55,015 bases of DNA from an uncultured Eubacteriales bacterium (GTDB lineage: Bacteria > Bacillota > Clostridia > Saccharofermentanales > UBA5734): NCBI GenBank assembly GCA_903835065.1, contig CAILLO010000015.1, forward strand, positions 1-55,015. Reading direction: 5' to 3'. Below are positions 23,151-31,371 of the stretch, piece by piece (position 1 is the stretch's first letter; every line of letters starts with the position of its first letter). The position numbers and the translations under genes were made by a program. A model generated the notes under the pieces. The model did no database searches. It saw only the letters and a list, made by a program, of their open reading frames with translations, and was not told the DNA's origin.

Positions 23151-25556
23151 TCAGCGGCCGCTTCCGCCCTTCCCGCCCTTCTTCCCTTTCCCGAGGTACT
23201 TCAGGATCGCCGCGACCGTCCACAGGGGCGCCGCGACCGCCTGCGCGAGGCTGCCGAGCCCGTCGGCGATGCCGGTCCCGTCGTGTTCGTCGCGCACGAG
23301 GTAGGTCCACGTCGAGGCCGGCGCGGCAAGCCCTGCGGAGCCGAGGTCGATCCCGTCCGGTCCGATGCGGGCGGTCGCAAGAACCTCGACGACGGCGGCG
23401 CGGATGTCCCGCTGCAGTTCGGAGAACCCTTCCGCTGCGGTGCGGTTGAATTCCAGCAGGGGGTCCTTCCCCACCAGGTCCATCAGGTGGATGCTGTCGC
23501 GCAGGTACGCGACCGACTCGAGGAAGTCGGACCAGCCGCGGTCGAGGCAGCGGAGCAGGGCCCGGCGCTCGGCTTCGTCGACCGCCCGGGCGCCCCACTG
23601 CGCGACGGTCGCGGCGTGCCGTTCCGGAAGTGCCTCGCGGAAGAGACGGGGAGGCTCCTCGCGGCGCAGCACGCGCTCGCGGTATTCGGACAGGTGGAGC
23701 CACTGGCGCTCGACGACTGTCGTGTAGCGGCTGAGCATGCGGCGCGCGTCGAAGTCCTGGCCCTCGACGATGCGCTGCACGCGGGCGGCCTCGCGCAGGA
23801 CGACGGGGTCCTCGACCGGACCGTCGCGGCGGTGCAGGTCGACGCCCTGGGGCAGCAGGCCGGACAGGCGGAAGCGGACGAACAGGTCGTCGTCGAGGCC
23901 CAGGTAGAAGCGCGTCGCCCCGGGGTCGCCCTGCCGCCCGGCACGGCCGCGCAGCTGGTCGTCGATGCGACGGCTGTCGTGCCGCTGCATCCCCAGGACG
24001 AGCAGCCCGCCGACGCGGACGACGTCGTCGCGGCGCGCCTCGTCGGAGCCGCCGAGGCGGATGTCGGTGCCGCGTCCCGCCATGTTCGTCGATACGGTCA
24101 CGGCGCCCGGCGCTCCGGCCTCGGCGACGATCCGGGCCTCTTCGGCGTCGTTGCGGGCGTTGAGCGTGCGGCAGGCGACCCCGCGCTCCAGGAGCCGCGC
24201 GGCGAGCGCCTCGGAGGCCTCGACGCTCGCGGTGCCGACCAGCACCGGGCGTCCGGCGGCGTGGGCGTCGGAGATGGCCCGCAGCACCAAGGTCTCCTTG
24301 GCTTCCCGGTGCGTGAACAGCAGGTCCGGCAGGTCCTCGCGGATGCAGGGCTTTTCGGTCGGGACCACCGCGACGTCGCGACCGTAGAACTCGAACAGCT
24401 CCTCCGAGGAAGGGACCGCGGTGCCGGTCATCCCGGCGAGCCGCGGGTATCGCCCGAAGAATCCCTGCAGCGTCGTCTGCGCGAGGATGCGGCCGCGTCG
24501 GGACGGGGCGACGTCCTCTTTGGCCTCGATCGCCTCCTGGAGGCCGTACGGCCAGCGCCGGCGCTCGGCGACGCGGCCGGTCTGGGCGTCGATCAGCTCG
24601 ATCCGGCCGCCCCGCACGATGTAGTCGACGTCGCGGGCGAGCAGCGTCCGCGCGTGCAGGGCGTTCTGCAGGGCGACCAGCGACGGCAGGCTGCGGGTCT
24701 CGTAGAGATGGTTCGTGCCCGACAGCGCTTCGGCCTTCGAGACGCCCGCCTCCGTGAGGAAGACGTTGCGCCGGTACTCGTCTGTGTCGAAGTCCTCCCC
24801 CGGCGCGAGCGCGGCCGCGACGCCGTCCCAGAAGCGCGCGTCGTGCGTCCCGGGCGCCTCCTCCCCCGCCATGACCAGCGGGATGCGCGCCTCGTCGATC
24901 AGCAGCGAGTCGGCCTCGTCGACCAGCGCGAAGTGGAACGGCCGGTGCACCCGGTCGCCCTCCTCCATCGCGAGGGAGTCGCGCAGCAGGTCGAACCCGG
25001 CTTCCTTCGCGGTCAGGTAGGTCACGTCGGCGGCGTATGCGTCGCGGCGCTCCGCGGGCGTCGACCCCTCCTGGATCCAGGCGGCGCGCAGGCCCAGCCG
25101 CGCGTAGACGGGTCCCATCCAGAGGGCGTCGCGGCGGGCGAGGTAGTCGTTGAACGTGAGGACGTGGACGCCCCGGCCGGCGGTCGCGGCGAGGCTGGCG
25201 GGCAGGACGGCGGCGAGGGTCTTGCCCTCCCCCGTCTGCATCTCGATGATGCGCTGCTGCCGGAGGAGCAGCCCCGCGAGGACCTGGCCGTCGAACGGAC
25301 GCTGGCCGATCGCGCGGCGCGCGGCCTCGCGGACGAGGGCGAACGCGGGGACGGCGAGCTCCTCCTCGGATTCCCCGGCCCGGACCCGTGCGCCCAGCGC
25401 GGCGAACCCGGCCGCGATCGCGGCATCCGGCAGCGCGGCGCACCGCGGCTCCTCGCGCCTGACGGCGGCGACCTGCGGGGCGAGGGAGGAGACGTCGAAG
25501 AGGACATGCGGGTGGAGCCGGCGCTCGTGGAGCGAGGGCCTGCCGGGTCGGGTCAT
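23151..25556 (-). CDS. SecA-like preprotein translocase ATPase without zinc tail (SecA2-like)
   Basis: An 801-residue SecA homologue. [28 protein letters not shown] contains Walker A (about 107-113); [16 protein letters not shown] is motif II with the SecA-specific extension; [27 protein letters not shown] and [17 protein letters not shown] follow. The C-terminus ends in [13 protein letters not shown] and lacks the Cys-rich SecB/lipid-binding domain of SecA1. This and its length suggest an accessory SecA2 or a divergent sole SecA. Its GC-rich, Arg-rich composition matches the neighbours. The start overlaps the gpmA stop by four bases. No SecY2 or glycosylated-adhesin export genes are present. 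Confidence 0.82.
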   Translation of the reverse strand: MTRPGRPSLHERRLHPHVLFDVSSLAPQVAAVRREEPRCAALPDAAIAAGFAALGARVRAGESEEELAVPAFALVREAARRAIGQRPFDGQVLAGLLLRQQRIIEMQTGEGKTLAAVLPASLAATAGRGVHVLTFNDYLARRDALWMGPVYARLGLRAAWIQEGSTPAERRDAYAADVTYLTAKEAGFDLLRDSLAMEEGDRVHRPFHFALVDEADSLLIDEARIPLVMAGEEAPGTHDARFWDGVAAALAPGEDFDTDEYRRNVFLTEAGVSKAEALSGTNHLYETRSLPSLVALQNALHARTLLARDVDYIVRGGRIELIDAQTGRVAERRRWPYGLQEAIEAKEDVAPSRRGRILAQTTLQGFFGRYPRLAGMTGTAVPSSEELFEFYGRDVAVVPTEKPCIREDLPDLLFTHREAKETLVLRAISDAHAAGRPVLVGTASVEASEALAARLLERGVACRTLNARNDAEEARIVAEAGAPGAVTVSTNMAGRGTDIRLGGSDEARRDDVVRVGGLLVLGMQRHDSRRIDDQLRGRAGRQGDPGATRFYLGLDDDLFVRFRLSGLLPQGVDLHRRDGPVEDPVVLREAARVQRIVEGQDFDARRMLSRYTTVVERQWLHLSEYRERVLRREEPPRLFREALPERHAATVAQWGARAVDEAERRALLRCLDRGWSDFLESVAYLRDSIHLMDLVGKDPLLEFNRTAAEGFSELQRDIRAAVVEVLATARIGPDGIDLGSAGLAAPASTWTYLVRDEHDGTGIADGLGSLAQAVAAPLWTVAAILKYLGKGKKGGKGGSGR

Positions 25557-26305
25557 CCGGGTCCCTTGGCCTTCCCCTGGGCCGCCACCTTGTCGAGGGC
25601 CGCCTTCAGCCGCTCGGGGTCGCCGAGGTACTCGTGCCCGACGACGCGCATCGCCGCGTCGAACTCATACACCAGCGGAATGCCGGTCGGGATGTCGAGC
25701 GCGACGACTTCCGCTTCGGTCAGCCCGTCGAGGTGCTTCACGAGGGCGCGCAGGCTGTTGCCGTGCGCGGCGACGAGAACGCGGCGCCCTGCGGCGACCT
25801 GCGGCAGGATCGTGCCGGTCCAGTACGGGAGGGCGCGAGCGACGGTCTCCTTGAGGCTCTCGGTCAGTGGGAGCAACGCGGGGTCGACGTCGCGGTAGCG
25901 GGCCTCGAGGGCCGGATTTCGCGGGTCCGCGGGGTCGAGCGGCGGCGGCGGCGTGGCGTAGCTCCGGCGCCAGACCTTGACCTGCTCCTCGCCGAACTTC
26001 GCGGCCGTCTCGCCCTTGTCGAGGCCCTGCAGCGCGCCGTAGTGGCGTTCGTTCAGGCGCCAGGACTTCTCGACGGGGATCCAGAGGCGGTCCATCCCGT
26101 CCAGCACGAGGTCGAGCGTCCGGATGGCCCGGCGGAGGTACGACGTGTACGCGAGGTCGAAGTCGAACCCGCCCGTAAGCAGCAGGCGTCCGGCTTCCTT
26201 CGCCTCCTCGGTGCCCTTCGCGGACAGGCCGACGTCGGTCCAGCCTGTGAAGCGGTTCTCCCGGTTCCATTCGGATTCGCCATGACGCAGGAAGACGACT
26301 TTCAT
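25553..26305 (-). CDS. gpmA: 2,3-bisphosphoglycerate-dependent phosphoglycerate mutase
   Basis: A 250-residue glycolytic mutase. The phosphohistidine motif is [34 protein letters not shown] and the second histidine motif [16 protein letters not shown] follow, with the full insertion region ([11 protein letters not shown]) of true GpmA. It interconverts 3- and 2-phosphoglycerate. GGGAGG precedes the ATG. It overlaps the SecA-like gene and is 60 bases after the amidase gene. Confidence 0.96.
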   Translation of the reverse strand: MKVVFLRHGESEWNRENRFTGWTDVGLSAKGTEEAKEAGRLLLTGGFDFDLAYTSYLRRAIRTLDLVLDGMDRLWIPVEKSWRLNERHYGALQGLDKGETAAKFGEEQVKVWRRSYATPPPPLDPADPRNPALEARYRDVDPALLPLTESLKETVARALPYWTGTILPQVAAGRRVLVAAHGNSLRALVKHLDGLTEAEVVALDIPTGIPLVYEFDAAMRVVGHEYLGDPERLKAALDKVAAQGKAKGPG

Positions 26306-26365
26306 GAGAGGGACCTCCCTTTCCTCCGCGGGCGCCGCTTGCGGCGTCCGCCGGCGGCCCAGGAT

Positions 26366-27661
26366 TCAGCCGCCCTTGAAGTACTGGACCAGGCCTGCCG
26401 CGACGCCCTGGGCGATGCGGTCGACGCCGTCGTCGGAAAGCAGGACCTTCCGGTCCCGGTCGTTGGTGACGAAGCCCATCTCGACGAGCACGCCGACGAG
26501 GTTCTCCTCGCGCAGGACGGCGAGGTCCTGGTCGAAGATCGGGGCCATCCAGCCGTTGTTCGACAGGCCCGGCTCCTTCGCGACGATCGCGTCGAAGAGG
26601 TCCTGCGCGAGGCGCGTGCGCCCCGCGTCGTCGTAGAAGCGGTAGATCGGCGTGCCGCTGGTCGAGCGTTCCTCGTGGTAGATCATGTTGTTGCTCGTGT
26701 ACAGGACGGAGACGCCCTGCGCCTGGGCGCTGGCGTTGGAGTTGCAGTGCAGCGAGACGAACACGATGTCGGAGTGCTGGCGCTCGATGTCGAAGATCTG
26801 GCGCACGTCGGGCGTCACGCCGTAGCCCTTGAAGGGCCCGATGCCGGGGCCGTTCAGGTAGTCGCTGTTCTTGTCGAGGCAGATCTGGACGAGGCTGGAG
26901 AGGCGCATCGTCTCCGCTGCGTCGGGCCAGGCGCGGGACCCGGTGGTGGCGAGGAAGTCCGCATGGCGGCCGAGGACGTACTGGGCGACCTGCGCGACGC
27001 GGTGGTAGAGCGCGACCCAGCTGTCGTCGGAGCGGGTCGTCACGACCTGCGCCCCGAGCCCTTCGAGGAGCGTCTTGGCGCGCAGCGCGACGTTCAGCGC
27101 GACGGTCTTCTCGACGATGGTCGCGTCGCCGGTCATCGGGTAGACGGTGCCGCCGTCCGTACCGCCGTGGCCCGGATCGAGGATCACGGTGATGCCGGCC
27201 AGGGGCTTGTCCGCCTGGGCCGCCCGGGTCGCGAGCGTCGAGGCGTCGACGGAATAGGCCGGCGGATACATGGCGTCCGCCGCGAAGGCGAGGTAGCCGT
27301 GGGGCATCACAGTGACCTGCGGCGGGAGGTCGGGCGTCGGGGGCCGGGGCGACGGGGTCGCCGTGACGGCGTCGGTGGGCGGGAGCGTCGGAGCGCTCGT
27401 CGTCCGGGAACCGGCGGTGGGGGTCGCACCCGCGGCAGAGGCGCCGAAGACGCCGAGAAGTGCAGGGGTGGCGGCGGCGGCGACGACGACGACGAGGACG
27501 GCGGCGAGCGCGACGGAGGCGCGGCGCGTCAGGCGCAGGCGGCCGGTGCGGCGGCGCGGAGGGGTCCGGGCAGGGGCGCGCACGGAGGCGGGGCGCGTAG
27601 CAGGGCGCGCGGCGGGAGCCGGCGGCCTGCGGGTGTCGTGGGGTCCTTGCGCGCTTTTCAT
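26366..27661 (-). CDS. N-acetylmuramoyl-L-alanine amidase (Amidase_3), membrane anchored
   Basis: A 431-residue protein. A long basic N-terminus leads to a membrane segment (about residues 47-70) and a Thr/Pro-rich linker (to about 113). The catalytic domain begins near residue 150: ILDPGHGGTDGG (first zinc His), VEKTVALNVAL (Glu), FVSLHCNSNAS (second His) and VLVEMGFVTNDRD (catalytic Glu). It cleaves the peptide from muramic acid in peptidoglycan and likely works outside the membrane. It starts seven bases after the radical SAM gene stop, so it may be co-transcribed with the AmmeMemoRadiSam cassette. Alternatives such as a spore-cortex CwlD-like role are possible. Confidence 0.92.
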   Translation of the reverse strand: MKSAQGPHDTRRPPAPAARPATRPASVRAPARTPPRRRTGRLRLTRRASVALAAVLVVVVAAAATPALLGVFGASAAGATPTAGSRTTSAPTLPPTDAVTATPSPRPPTPDLPPQVTVMPHGYLAFAADAMYPPAYSVDASTLATRAAQADKPLAGITVILDPGHGGTDGGTVYPMTGDATIVEKTVALNVALRAKTLLEGLGAQVVTTRSDDSWVALYHRVAQVAQYVLGRHADFLATTGSRAWPDAAETMRLSSLVQICLDKNSDYLNGPGIGPFKGYGVTPDVRQIFDIERQHSDIVFVSLHCNSNASAQAQGVSVLYTSNNMIYHEERSTSGTPIYRFYDDAGRTRLAQDLFDAIVAKEPGLSNNGWMAPIFDQDLAVLREENLVGVLVEMGFVTNDRDRKVLLSDDGVDRIAQGVAAGLVQYFKGG

Positions 27662-27668
27662 GCGCCCA

Positions 27669-28571
27669 TCATATATTACCGACGTGCACCTCGTCCAGAA
27701 GATTCCGGGCCTCCGCGGCGAGCCGCAGCAGGGTTTCGGCGGGCGTCGGGGAGCGGTCCTGGTCGAAGCGTCGCGGGAAACTTCGCGTGATGTGGAGCGG
27801 GATGCCGCGGCCGAGCGACGCGAGCCACTTCGCGGCCTCGCGGACCTGTGCGTCGTCGTCGTTCGCGCCGTCCAGCACGAGGTACGTGACCTCGACGTGC
27901 ACGCCGTGCCGCACCGCCGACTCGACGTTGCGCATCACGCAGGCCAGCGCGCCGCGACCGGCGCAGCCCGCCGCCGGCTCCGGCGCGTCGCCGGGGCCGA
28001 GGAGGTCCGGCGCGCCGCACAGGTCGCGGTAGTATCCTTCCGAGAACGACTTGACGTCGAAGTTCGCGGCGTCGACCAGCGGCAGCAGCGCGTCGAATGG
28101 CTCGGGGCAGAGGTACGCGTTCGAGACCAGCACGTTGAGCAGGCCCGCCTTCCGGATCTCCCGGGCCGCGTCGCGCACGAACTCGTAGTTCACGAGCGGC
28201 TCGTTGTACGTGTAGGCGAGGCCGAGATTGGCTCTCGGGACCATCTCCCGCGCGAGGCCGGCGAGTTCGGCCGGCGTGGCCGAGCGGGCGGCGTCGGGCT
28301 CCTGGGGCTCGAAATCGCGGGAGATCGACGCGTTCTGGCAGAACACGCAGTCCAGGTTGCACCCGTAGGTGCCGACCGAGAGGATCGTCGACCCGGGATG
28401 GAAATGTGCGAGTGGCTTCTTCTCGATCGGGTCGAGCGCGAGCGACGAAAGGCGGCCGTAGTGGAGCGGGACGACCTGGCCGTCGCGTACGCCGCGGGCG
28501 CGGCAGAAGCCGGTGCCGCCCTCCGGGATGGGGCAGCGGCGGGGGCAGAGCGGACAGGTCCGCAGGTTCAC
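27669..28571 (-). CDS. AmmeMemoRadiSam system radical SAM enzyme
   Basis: A 300-residue radical SAM protein. The SAM cluster motif is CNLDCVFC (Cys71, 75, 78). An N-terminal set of cysteines (Cys6, 9, 13, 23) could bind another cluster or zinc. It resembles PflA-activase-like enzymes grouped as AmmeMemoRadiSam system RS proteins. The GTG at 28571 is preferred because it overlaps the upstream stop as GTGA and begins the family homology. Its partner gene directly upstream supplies the MEMO and AMMECR1 parts. The reaction is unknown; a role in modifying or repairing a conserved molecule has been suggested only from co-occurrence. Confidence 0.9.
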   Translation of the reverse strand: MNLRTCPLCPRRCPIPEGGTGFCRARGVRDGQVVPLHYGRLSSLALDPIEKKPLAHFHPGSTILSVGTYGCNLDCVFCQNASISRDFEPQEPDAARSATPAELAGLAREMVPRANLGLAYTYNEPLVNYEFVRDAAREIRKAGLLNVLVSNAYLCPEPFDALLPLVDAANFDVKSFSEGYYRDLCGAPDLLGPGDAPEPAAGCAGRGALACVMRNVESAVRHGVHVEVTYLVLDGANDDDAQVREAAKWLASLGRGIPLHITRSFPRRFDQDRSPTPAETLLRLAAEARNLLDEVHVGNI

Positions 28572-30037
28572 GTGAACCGCCTCGCTTCGAAGCGCTCGAG
28601 CCGGTAGTCCTCGTCCGGGGCGATGCCGGCCTTGCGGAGGGCGATCGACACCTGCTCGGAGACCGTATCGACCCCTTCGAGTGCCGGGAGCAGCAGGCCG
28701 CTGCGGAACCCCTTGCGCACGATCACCCCGTAGCGCGCGGGGTCGAGGAAGCCCTTCGAGGCGATGGGCTCGGGCGTGCCCATGACGTCGACGGTGATCT
28801 CGAGCCCGTCGAGCTCGCTTTCTTCGACCGGCGGGAAGCGCGGGTCGCGCAGCGCCGCGGACTCGGCGTTCTCCACGATCTCGCGGGCGAGGTCGTCGCG
28901 CTGCGGGAAGACCGTGCCGATGCACCCGCGCAACGACCCGTCCGGGGAATGGAGGCTGACGAACGCGCCGGCCGGAATGCCGAGCAGGTTCCGCTGGACG
29001 TCCGCGGTGTCGCCCACCGCCGTGCCGGCCGCTTCCCGCGCGTCTTCGGACGACAGCCGCCGGTGCCCGCGCAGCCGCGACTCGAGTGCCCGGCGCGCCA
29101 CCGTGACCAGCGGCCCTTCGCGGCGACGTCGTACCTTCGCCGTTTCGCCCTCGGCCGTCTCGAGGCCGAGCAGCGACGACGGCGCCTCGTCCCCCGCCAC
29201 CAGGCGCGCGACGCAGTAGCCGACGCCGAACGGCCCCTCGTGCGAGAGGACTTCGCCGTGCAGGCTGCGCCCGTCGTTCGCGCCAAACAGGAAGACGACC
29301 GAGCGGAGTCCGCACTCCCCGGCCTCGTCGCGCTGGTGCGCGGTCAGGCGGAGCAGCGGCGCGGGGTCGGCCGTGCGGAAGGCTTCGTCGACGAGGGCGT
29401 CGAACTTCGGGCCTTCGGGGTTGAATCCGTACGGGCCATCCTTCTTGAGGCAGTGGGACAGGTCGCCGCTCGCGAGCAACGCGACGCGCAGCTCGCGTCC
29501 GCCCTCGTCGGGCAGGCGCTTCACGGCTCGCGCCGCTGCCTGGCCGTAGCGATAGTGCGACATTAGGTCGAGGCCGGAGATGCTGAGCCGGACCAGGGCG
29601 GGCCTCGAGTTCTCGCCGAAGGCCTCCGCGAGGAAATGCAGGGGGACGACGGCGCCGTGGTCGAGCGCGTCCGGGCCGCCCCGGCCGGGGCGGTGGACGC
29701 CGAGCGCGGGGCCGGCGGGCAGTGCGTCCTTCCCGGCCTCCTCCGCGAGCAGGTCCGCGAAGGCGGGATGGCCTTGGAACGACAGGACGCCGCGGTCGCC
29801 GAACGCCGCCAGGTCGCCCGAGAGGACCGGCGGTGCGGAGATCTGGAAATAGTCGCTGAAGGCGGGCGCGTGGGGGGTGATCAGGACGAGCAGGTCCGGC
29901 AGCGCCGCGGCCAGGTCGGCGGCGGCGGTGCGCATGGCGTCGAGCGTAGGGCGGGCGCCCTCCTCCTGGCCTTTCCCGACGTCCGGCACGACCACCGGCG
30001 GGTGAGGAAGAAGAACCGAGGCGACGATGCGTCCCAT
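28568..30037 (-). CDS. MEMO-AMMECR1 fusion (AmmeMemoRadiSam system proteins B and A)
   Basis: A 489-residue fusion. Residues about 1-290 are a MEMO/LigB-type dioxygenase-like domain (LLPHPPVVVPDVG, LITPHAPAF, LLASGDLSHCL with metal-type histidines). Residues about 300-489 are an AMMECR1 domain with the invariant LRGCIGTV and IVRKGFRSGLLLP. In many genomes these are separate genes next to the radical SAM enzyme; here two are fused and the third overlaps by four bases. ATG 30037 is chosen over a GTG at 30046 because GGAGGTGG is spaced 8 bases before it. A perfect TATAAT lies at plus-strand 30093-30098, about 55 bases upstream. Confidence 0.92.
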   Translation of the reverse strand: MGRIVASVLLPHPPVVVPDVGKGQEEGARPTLDAMRTAAADLAAALPDLLVLITPHAPAFSDYFQISAPPVLSGDLAAFGDRGVLSFQGHPAFADLLAEEAGKDALPAGPALGVHRPGRGGPDALDHGAVVPLHFLAEAFGENSRPALVRLSISGLDLMSHYRYGQAAARAVKRLPDEGGRELRVALLASGDLSHCLKKDGPYGFNPEGPKFDALVDEAFRTADPAPLLRLTAHQRDEAGECGLRSVVFLFGANDGRSLHGEVLSHEGPFGVGYCVARLVAGDEAPSSLLGLETAEGETAKVRRRREGPLVTVARRALESRLRGHRRLSSEDAREAAGTAVGDTADVQRNLLGIPAGAFVSLHSPDGSLRGCIGTVFPQRDDLAREIVENAESAALRDPRFPPVEESELDGLEITVDVMGTPEPIASKGFLDPARYGVIVRKGFRSGLLLPALEGVDTVSEQVSIALRKAGIAPDEDYRLERFEARRFT

Positions 30038-30092
30038 GGAAGCCACCTCCCGACGAACGAAGGACCTACGGCCGACTCCACACTACGGTTCC

Positions 30093-30098
30093 ATTATA
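30093..30098 (-). promoter_or_regulatory. promoter -10 of the AmmeMemoRadiSam operon
   Basis: A perfect TATAAT on the minus strand 56 bases upstream of the ATG; no clear -35. This probably drives a long transcript through the radical SAM, amidase, gpmA and SecA-like genes. Confidence 0.5.
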
Positions 30099-30116
30099 CG
30101 CCCCCCCTCCGGTCAT

Positions 30117-30145
30117 TTGCACCGACGGGCGGGAAGGGCTATCCT
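30117..30145 (+). promoter_or_regulatory. promoter of the RlmI-type gene
   Basis: TTGCAC at 30117-30122 and TATCCT at 30140-30145 are separated by exactly 17 bases, with the ATG at 30178. Confidence 0.5.
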
Positions 30146-30177
30146 TGGCTTGCCGGAAACCGGCAGGAGGTGCGCCG

Positions 30178-31356
30178 ATGGGCGTCGTACGGGTCCAGGA
30201 AGGTCGTCTGCGCCGGATCGCCGAGGGTCACCCCTGGGTCTACCGGACCGAGATCGAAGGCGTCGACGGCGCGCCCGCCGACGGCGACCTCGTCGAGGTG
30301 CGCGGCCCGCGCGGCAAGCTCCTCGGCACCGGCGTCTACAACGCGAAGTCCATGCTGACCGTCCGCCTGCTCGTACACGGCGGCGGGGACGTCGACGACG
30401 CGCTGATCGAGTCGCGCGTCCGCAAGGCCGTCGCCTACCGCTCCTATTTCGCCGAGCCCGGCACGGACAGCGCCCGCCTCATCTTCGGCGAGGCCGACCT
30501 GCTGCCCGGCGTGATCGCCGACCGGTTCGCCGACGTCGTCGTCCTGCAGGTCCTCTCGCTCGGCATGGAGCGCTGGACCGACCTGATCGCCCGCACCCTC
30601 GTGGATCTCGTGGAACCGCGTTCGCTGCTGCTGCGCAACGACGAGCCGATCCGCCTGAAGGAGGGTCTCCCGCTTTACCGCCGCGCGTTCTTCGGGCCCG
30701 AGCCCGGCGAGACCGTGCTGCAGGAGAACGGCCTGAAGTACGCCATCGACCCGGCCGGCGGCCAGAAGACGGGCTACTACCTCGACCAGAAGGACAACCA
30801 TGACTACCTGCGGCGCTTCGTCGAAGGGAAGCGCGTGCTGGACTGCTTCACCTACTTCGGCGGCTTCGCGCTGAACGCGGCCGCGGGCGGTGCCTCCGAG
30901 ACCGTCGCGGTCGACATCTCCGACGAAGCGGTGGCCCGCGCGAAGGCCAACGCGGAACGCAACGGCCTGTCCGACCGGATCTCCTTCGTGACCGCCAACG
31001 CCTTCGACTACATGCGCGAGCAGGGCCGCGCCAAGGCGCGCTACGATGTCGTCGTGCTCGACCCGCCAGCCTTCACGAAGAGCCACTCCGCACTCGAGGG
31101 CGCGATCCGCGGCTACAAGGAGATCAACCTGAGCGGCATGCGCCTGCTGCCCGAAGGCGGCATCCTCGCGACGCACTCCTGCTCCTACCACATGCCCGAG
31201 CGCACGTTCGTCGAGACCGTGCTGTCCGCCGCGAACGACCTCGGCCGCGCGGCGCGCGTGATCGCGCTGCGGTCGCAGGCCCCGGACCACCCTGTCCTCG
31301 CGGGATATCCCGAGTCGCACTACCTGAAGAGCCTCTGGCTGCAGATGCTGGACTAG
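30178..31356 (+). CDS. class I SAM-dependent rRNA large-subunit methyltransferase, RlmI-like
   Basis: A 392-residue enzyme. An N-terminal PUA domain (about 1-75: LRRIAEGHPWVYRTEI), a central EEHEE-type linker domain, then a Rossmann methyltransferase with VLDCFTYFGGFALNAA (motif I), VAVDISDEAVARAKAN and VVLDPPAFTKS (motif IV), and HSCSYHM. This is the RlmI/YccW architecture that makes m5C in 23S rRNA; the target is inferred from family. ATG at 30178 has AGGAGG seven bases before it. Single gene diverging from the AmmeMemo gene. Confidence 0.92.
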   Translation: MGVVRVQEGRLRRIAEGHPWVYRTEIEGVDGAPADGDLVEVRGPRGKLLGTGVYNAKSMLTVRLLVHGGGDVDDALIESRVRKAVAYRSYFAEPGTDSARLIFGEADLLPGVIADRFADVVVLQVLSLGMERWTDLIARTLVDLVEPRSLLLRNDEPIRLKEGLPLYRRAFFGPEPGETVLQENGLKYAIDPAGGQKTGYYLDQKDNHDYLRRFVEGKRVLDCFTYFGGFALNAAAGGASETVAVDISDEAVARAKANAERNGLSDRISFVTANAFDYMREQGRAKARYDVVVLDPPAFTKSHSALEGAIRGYKEINLSGMRLLPEGGILATHSCSYHMPERTFVETVLSAANDLGRAARVIALRSQAPDHPVLAGYPESHYLKSLWLQMLD

Positions 31357-31371
31357 CCGGAGACCGCGCCG

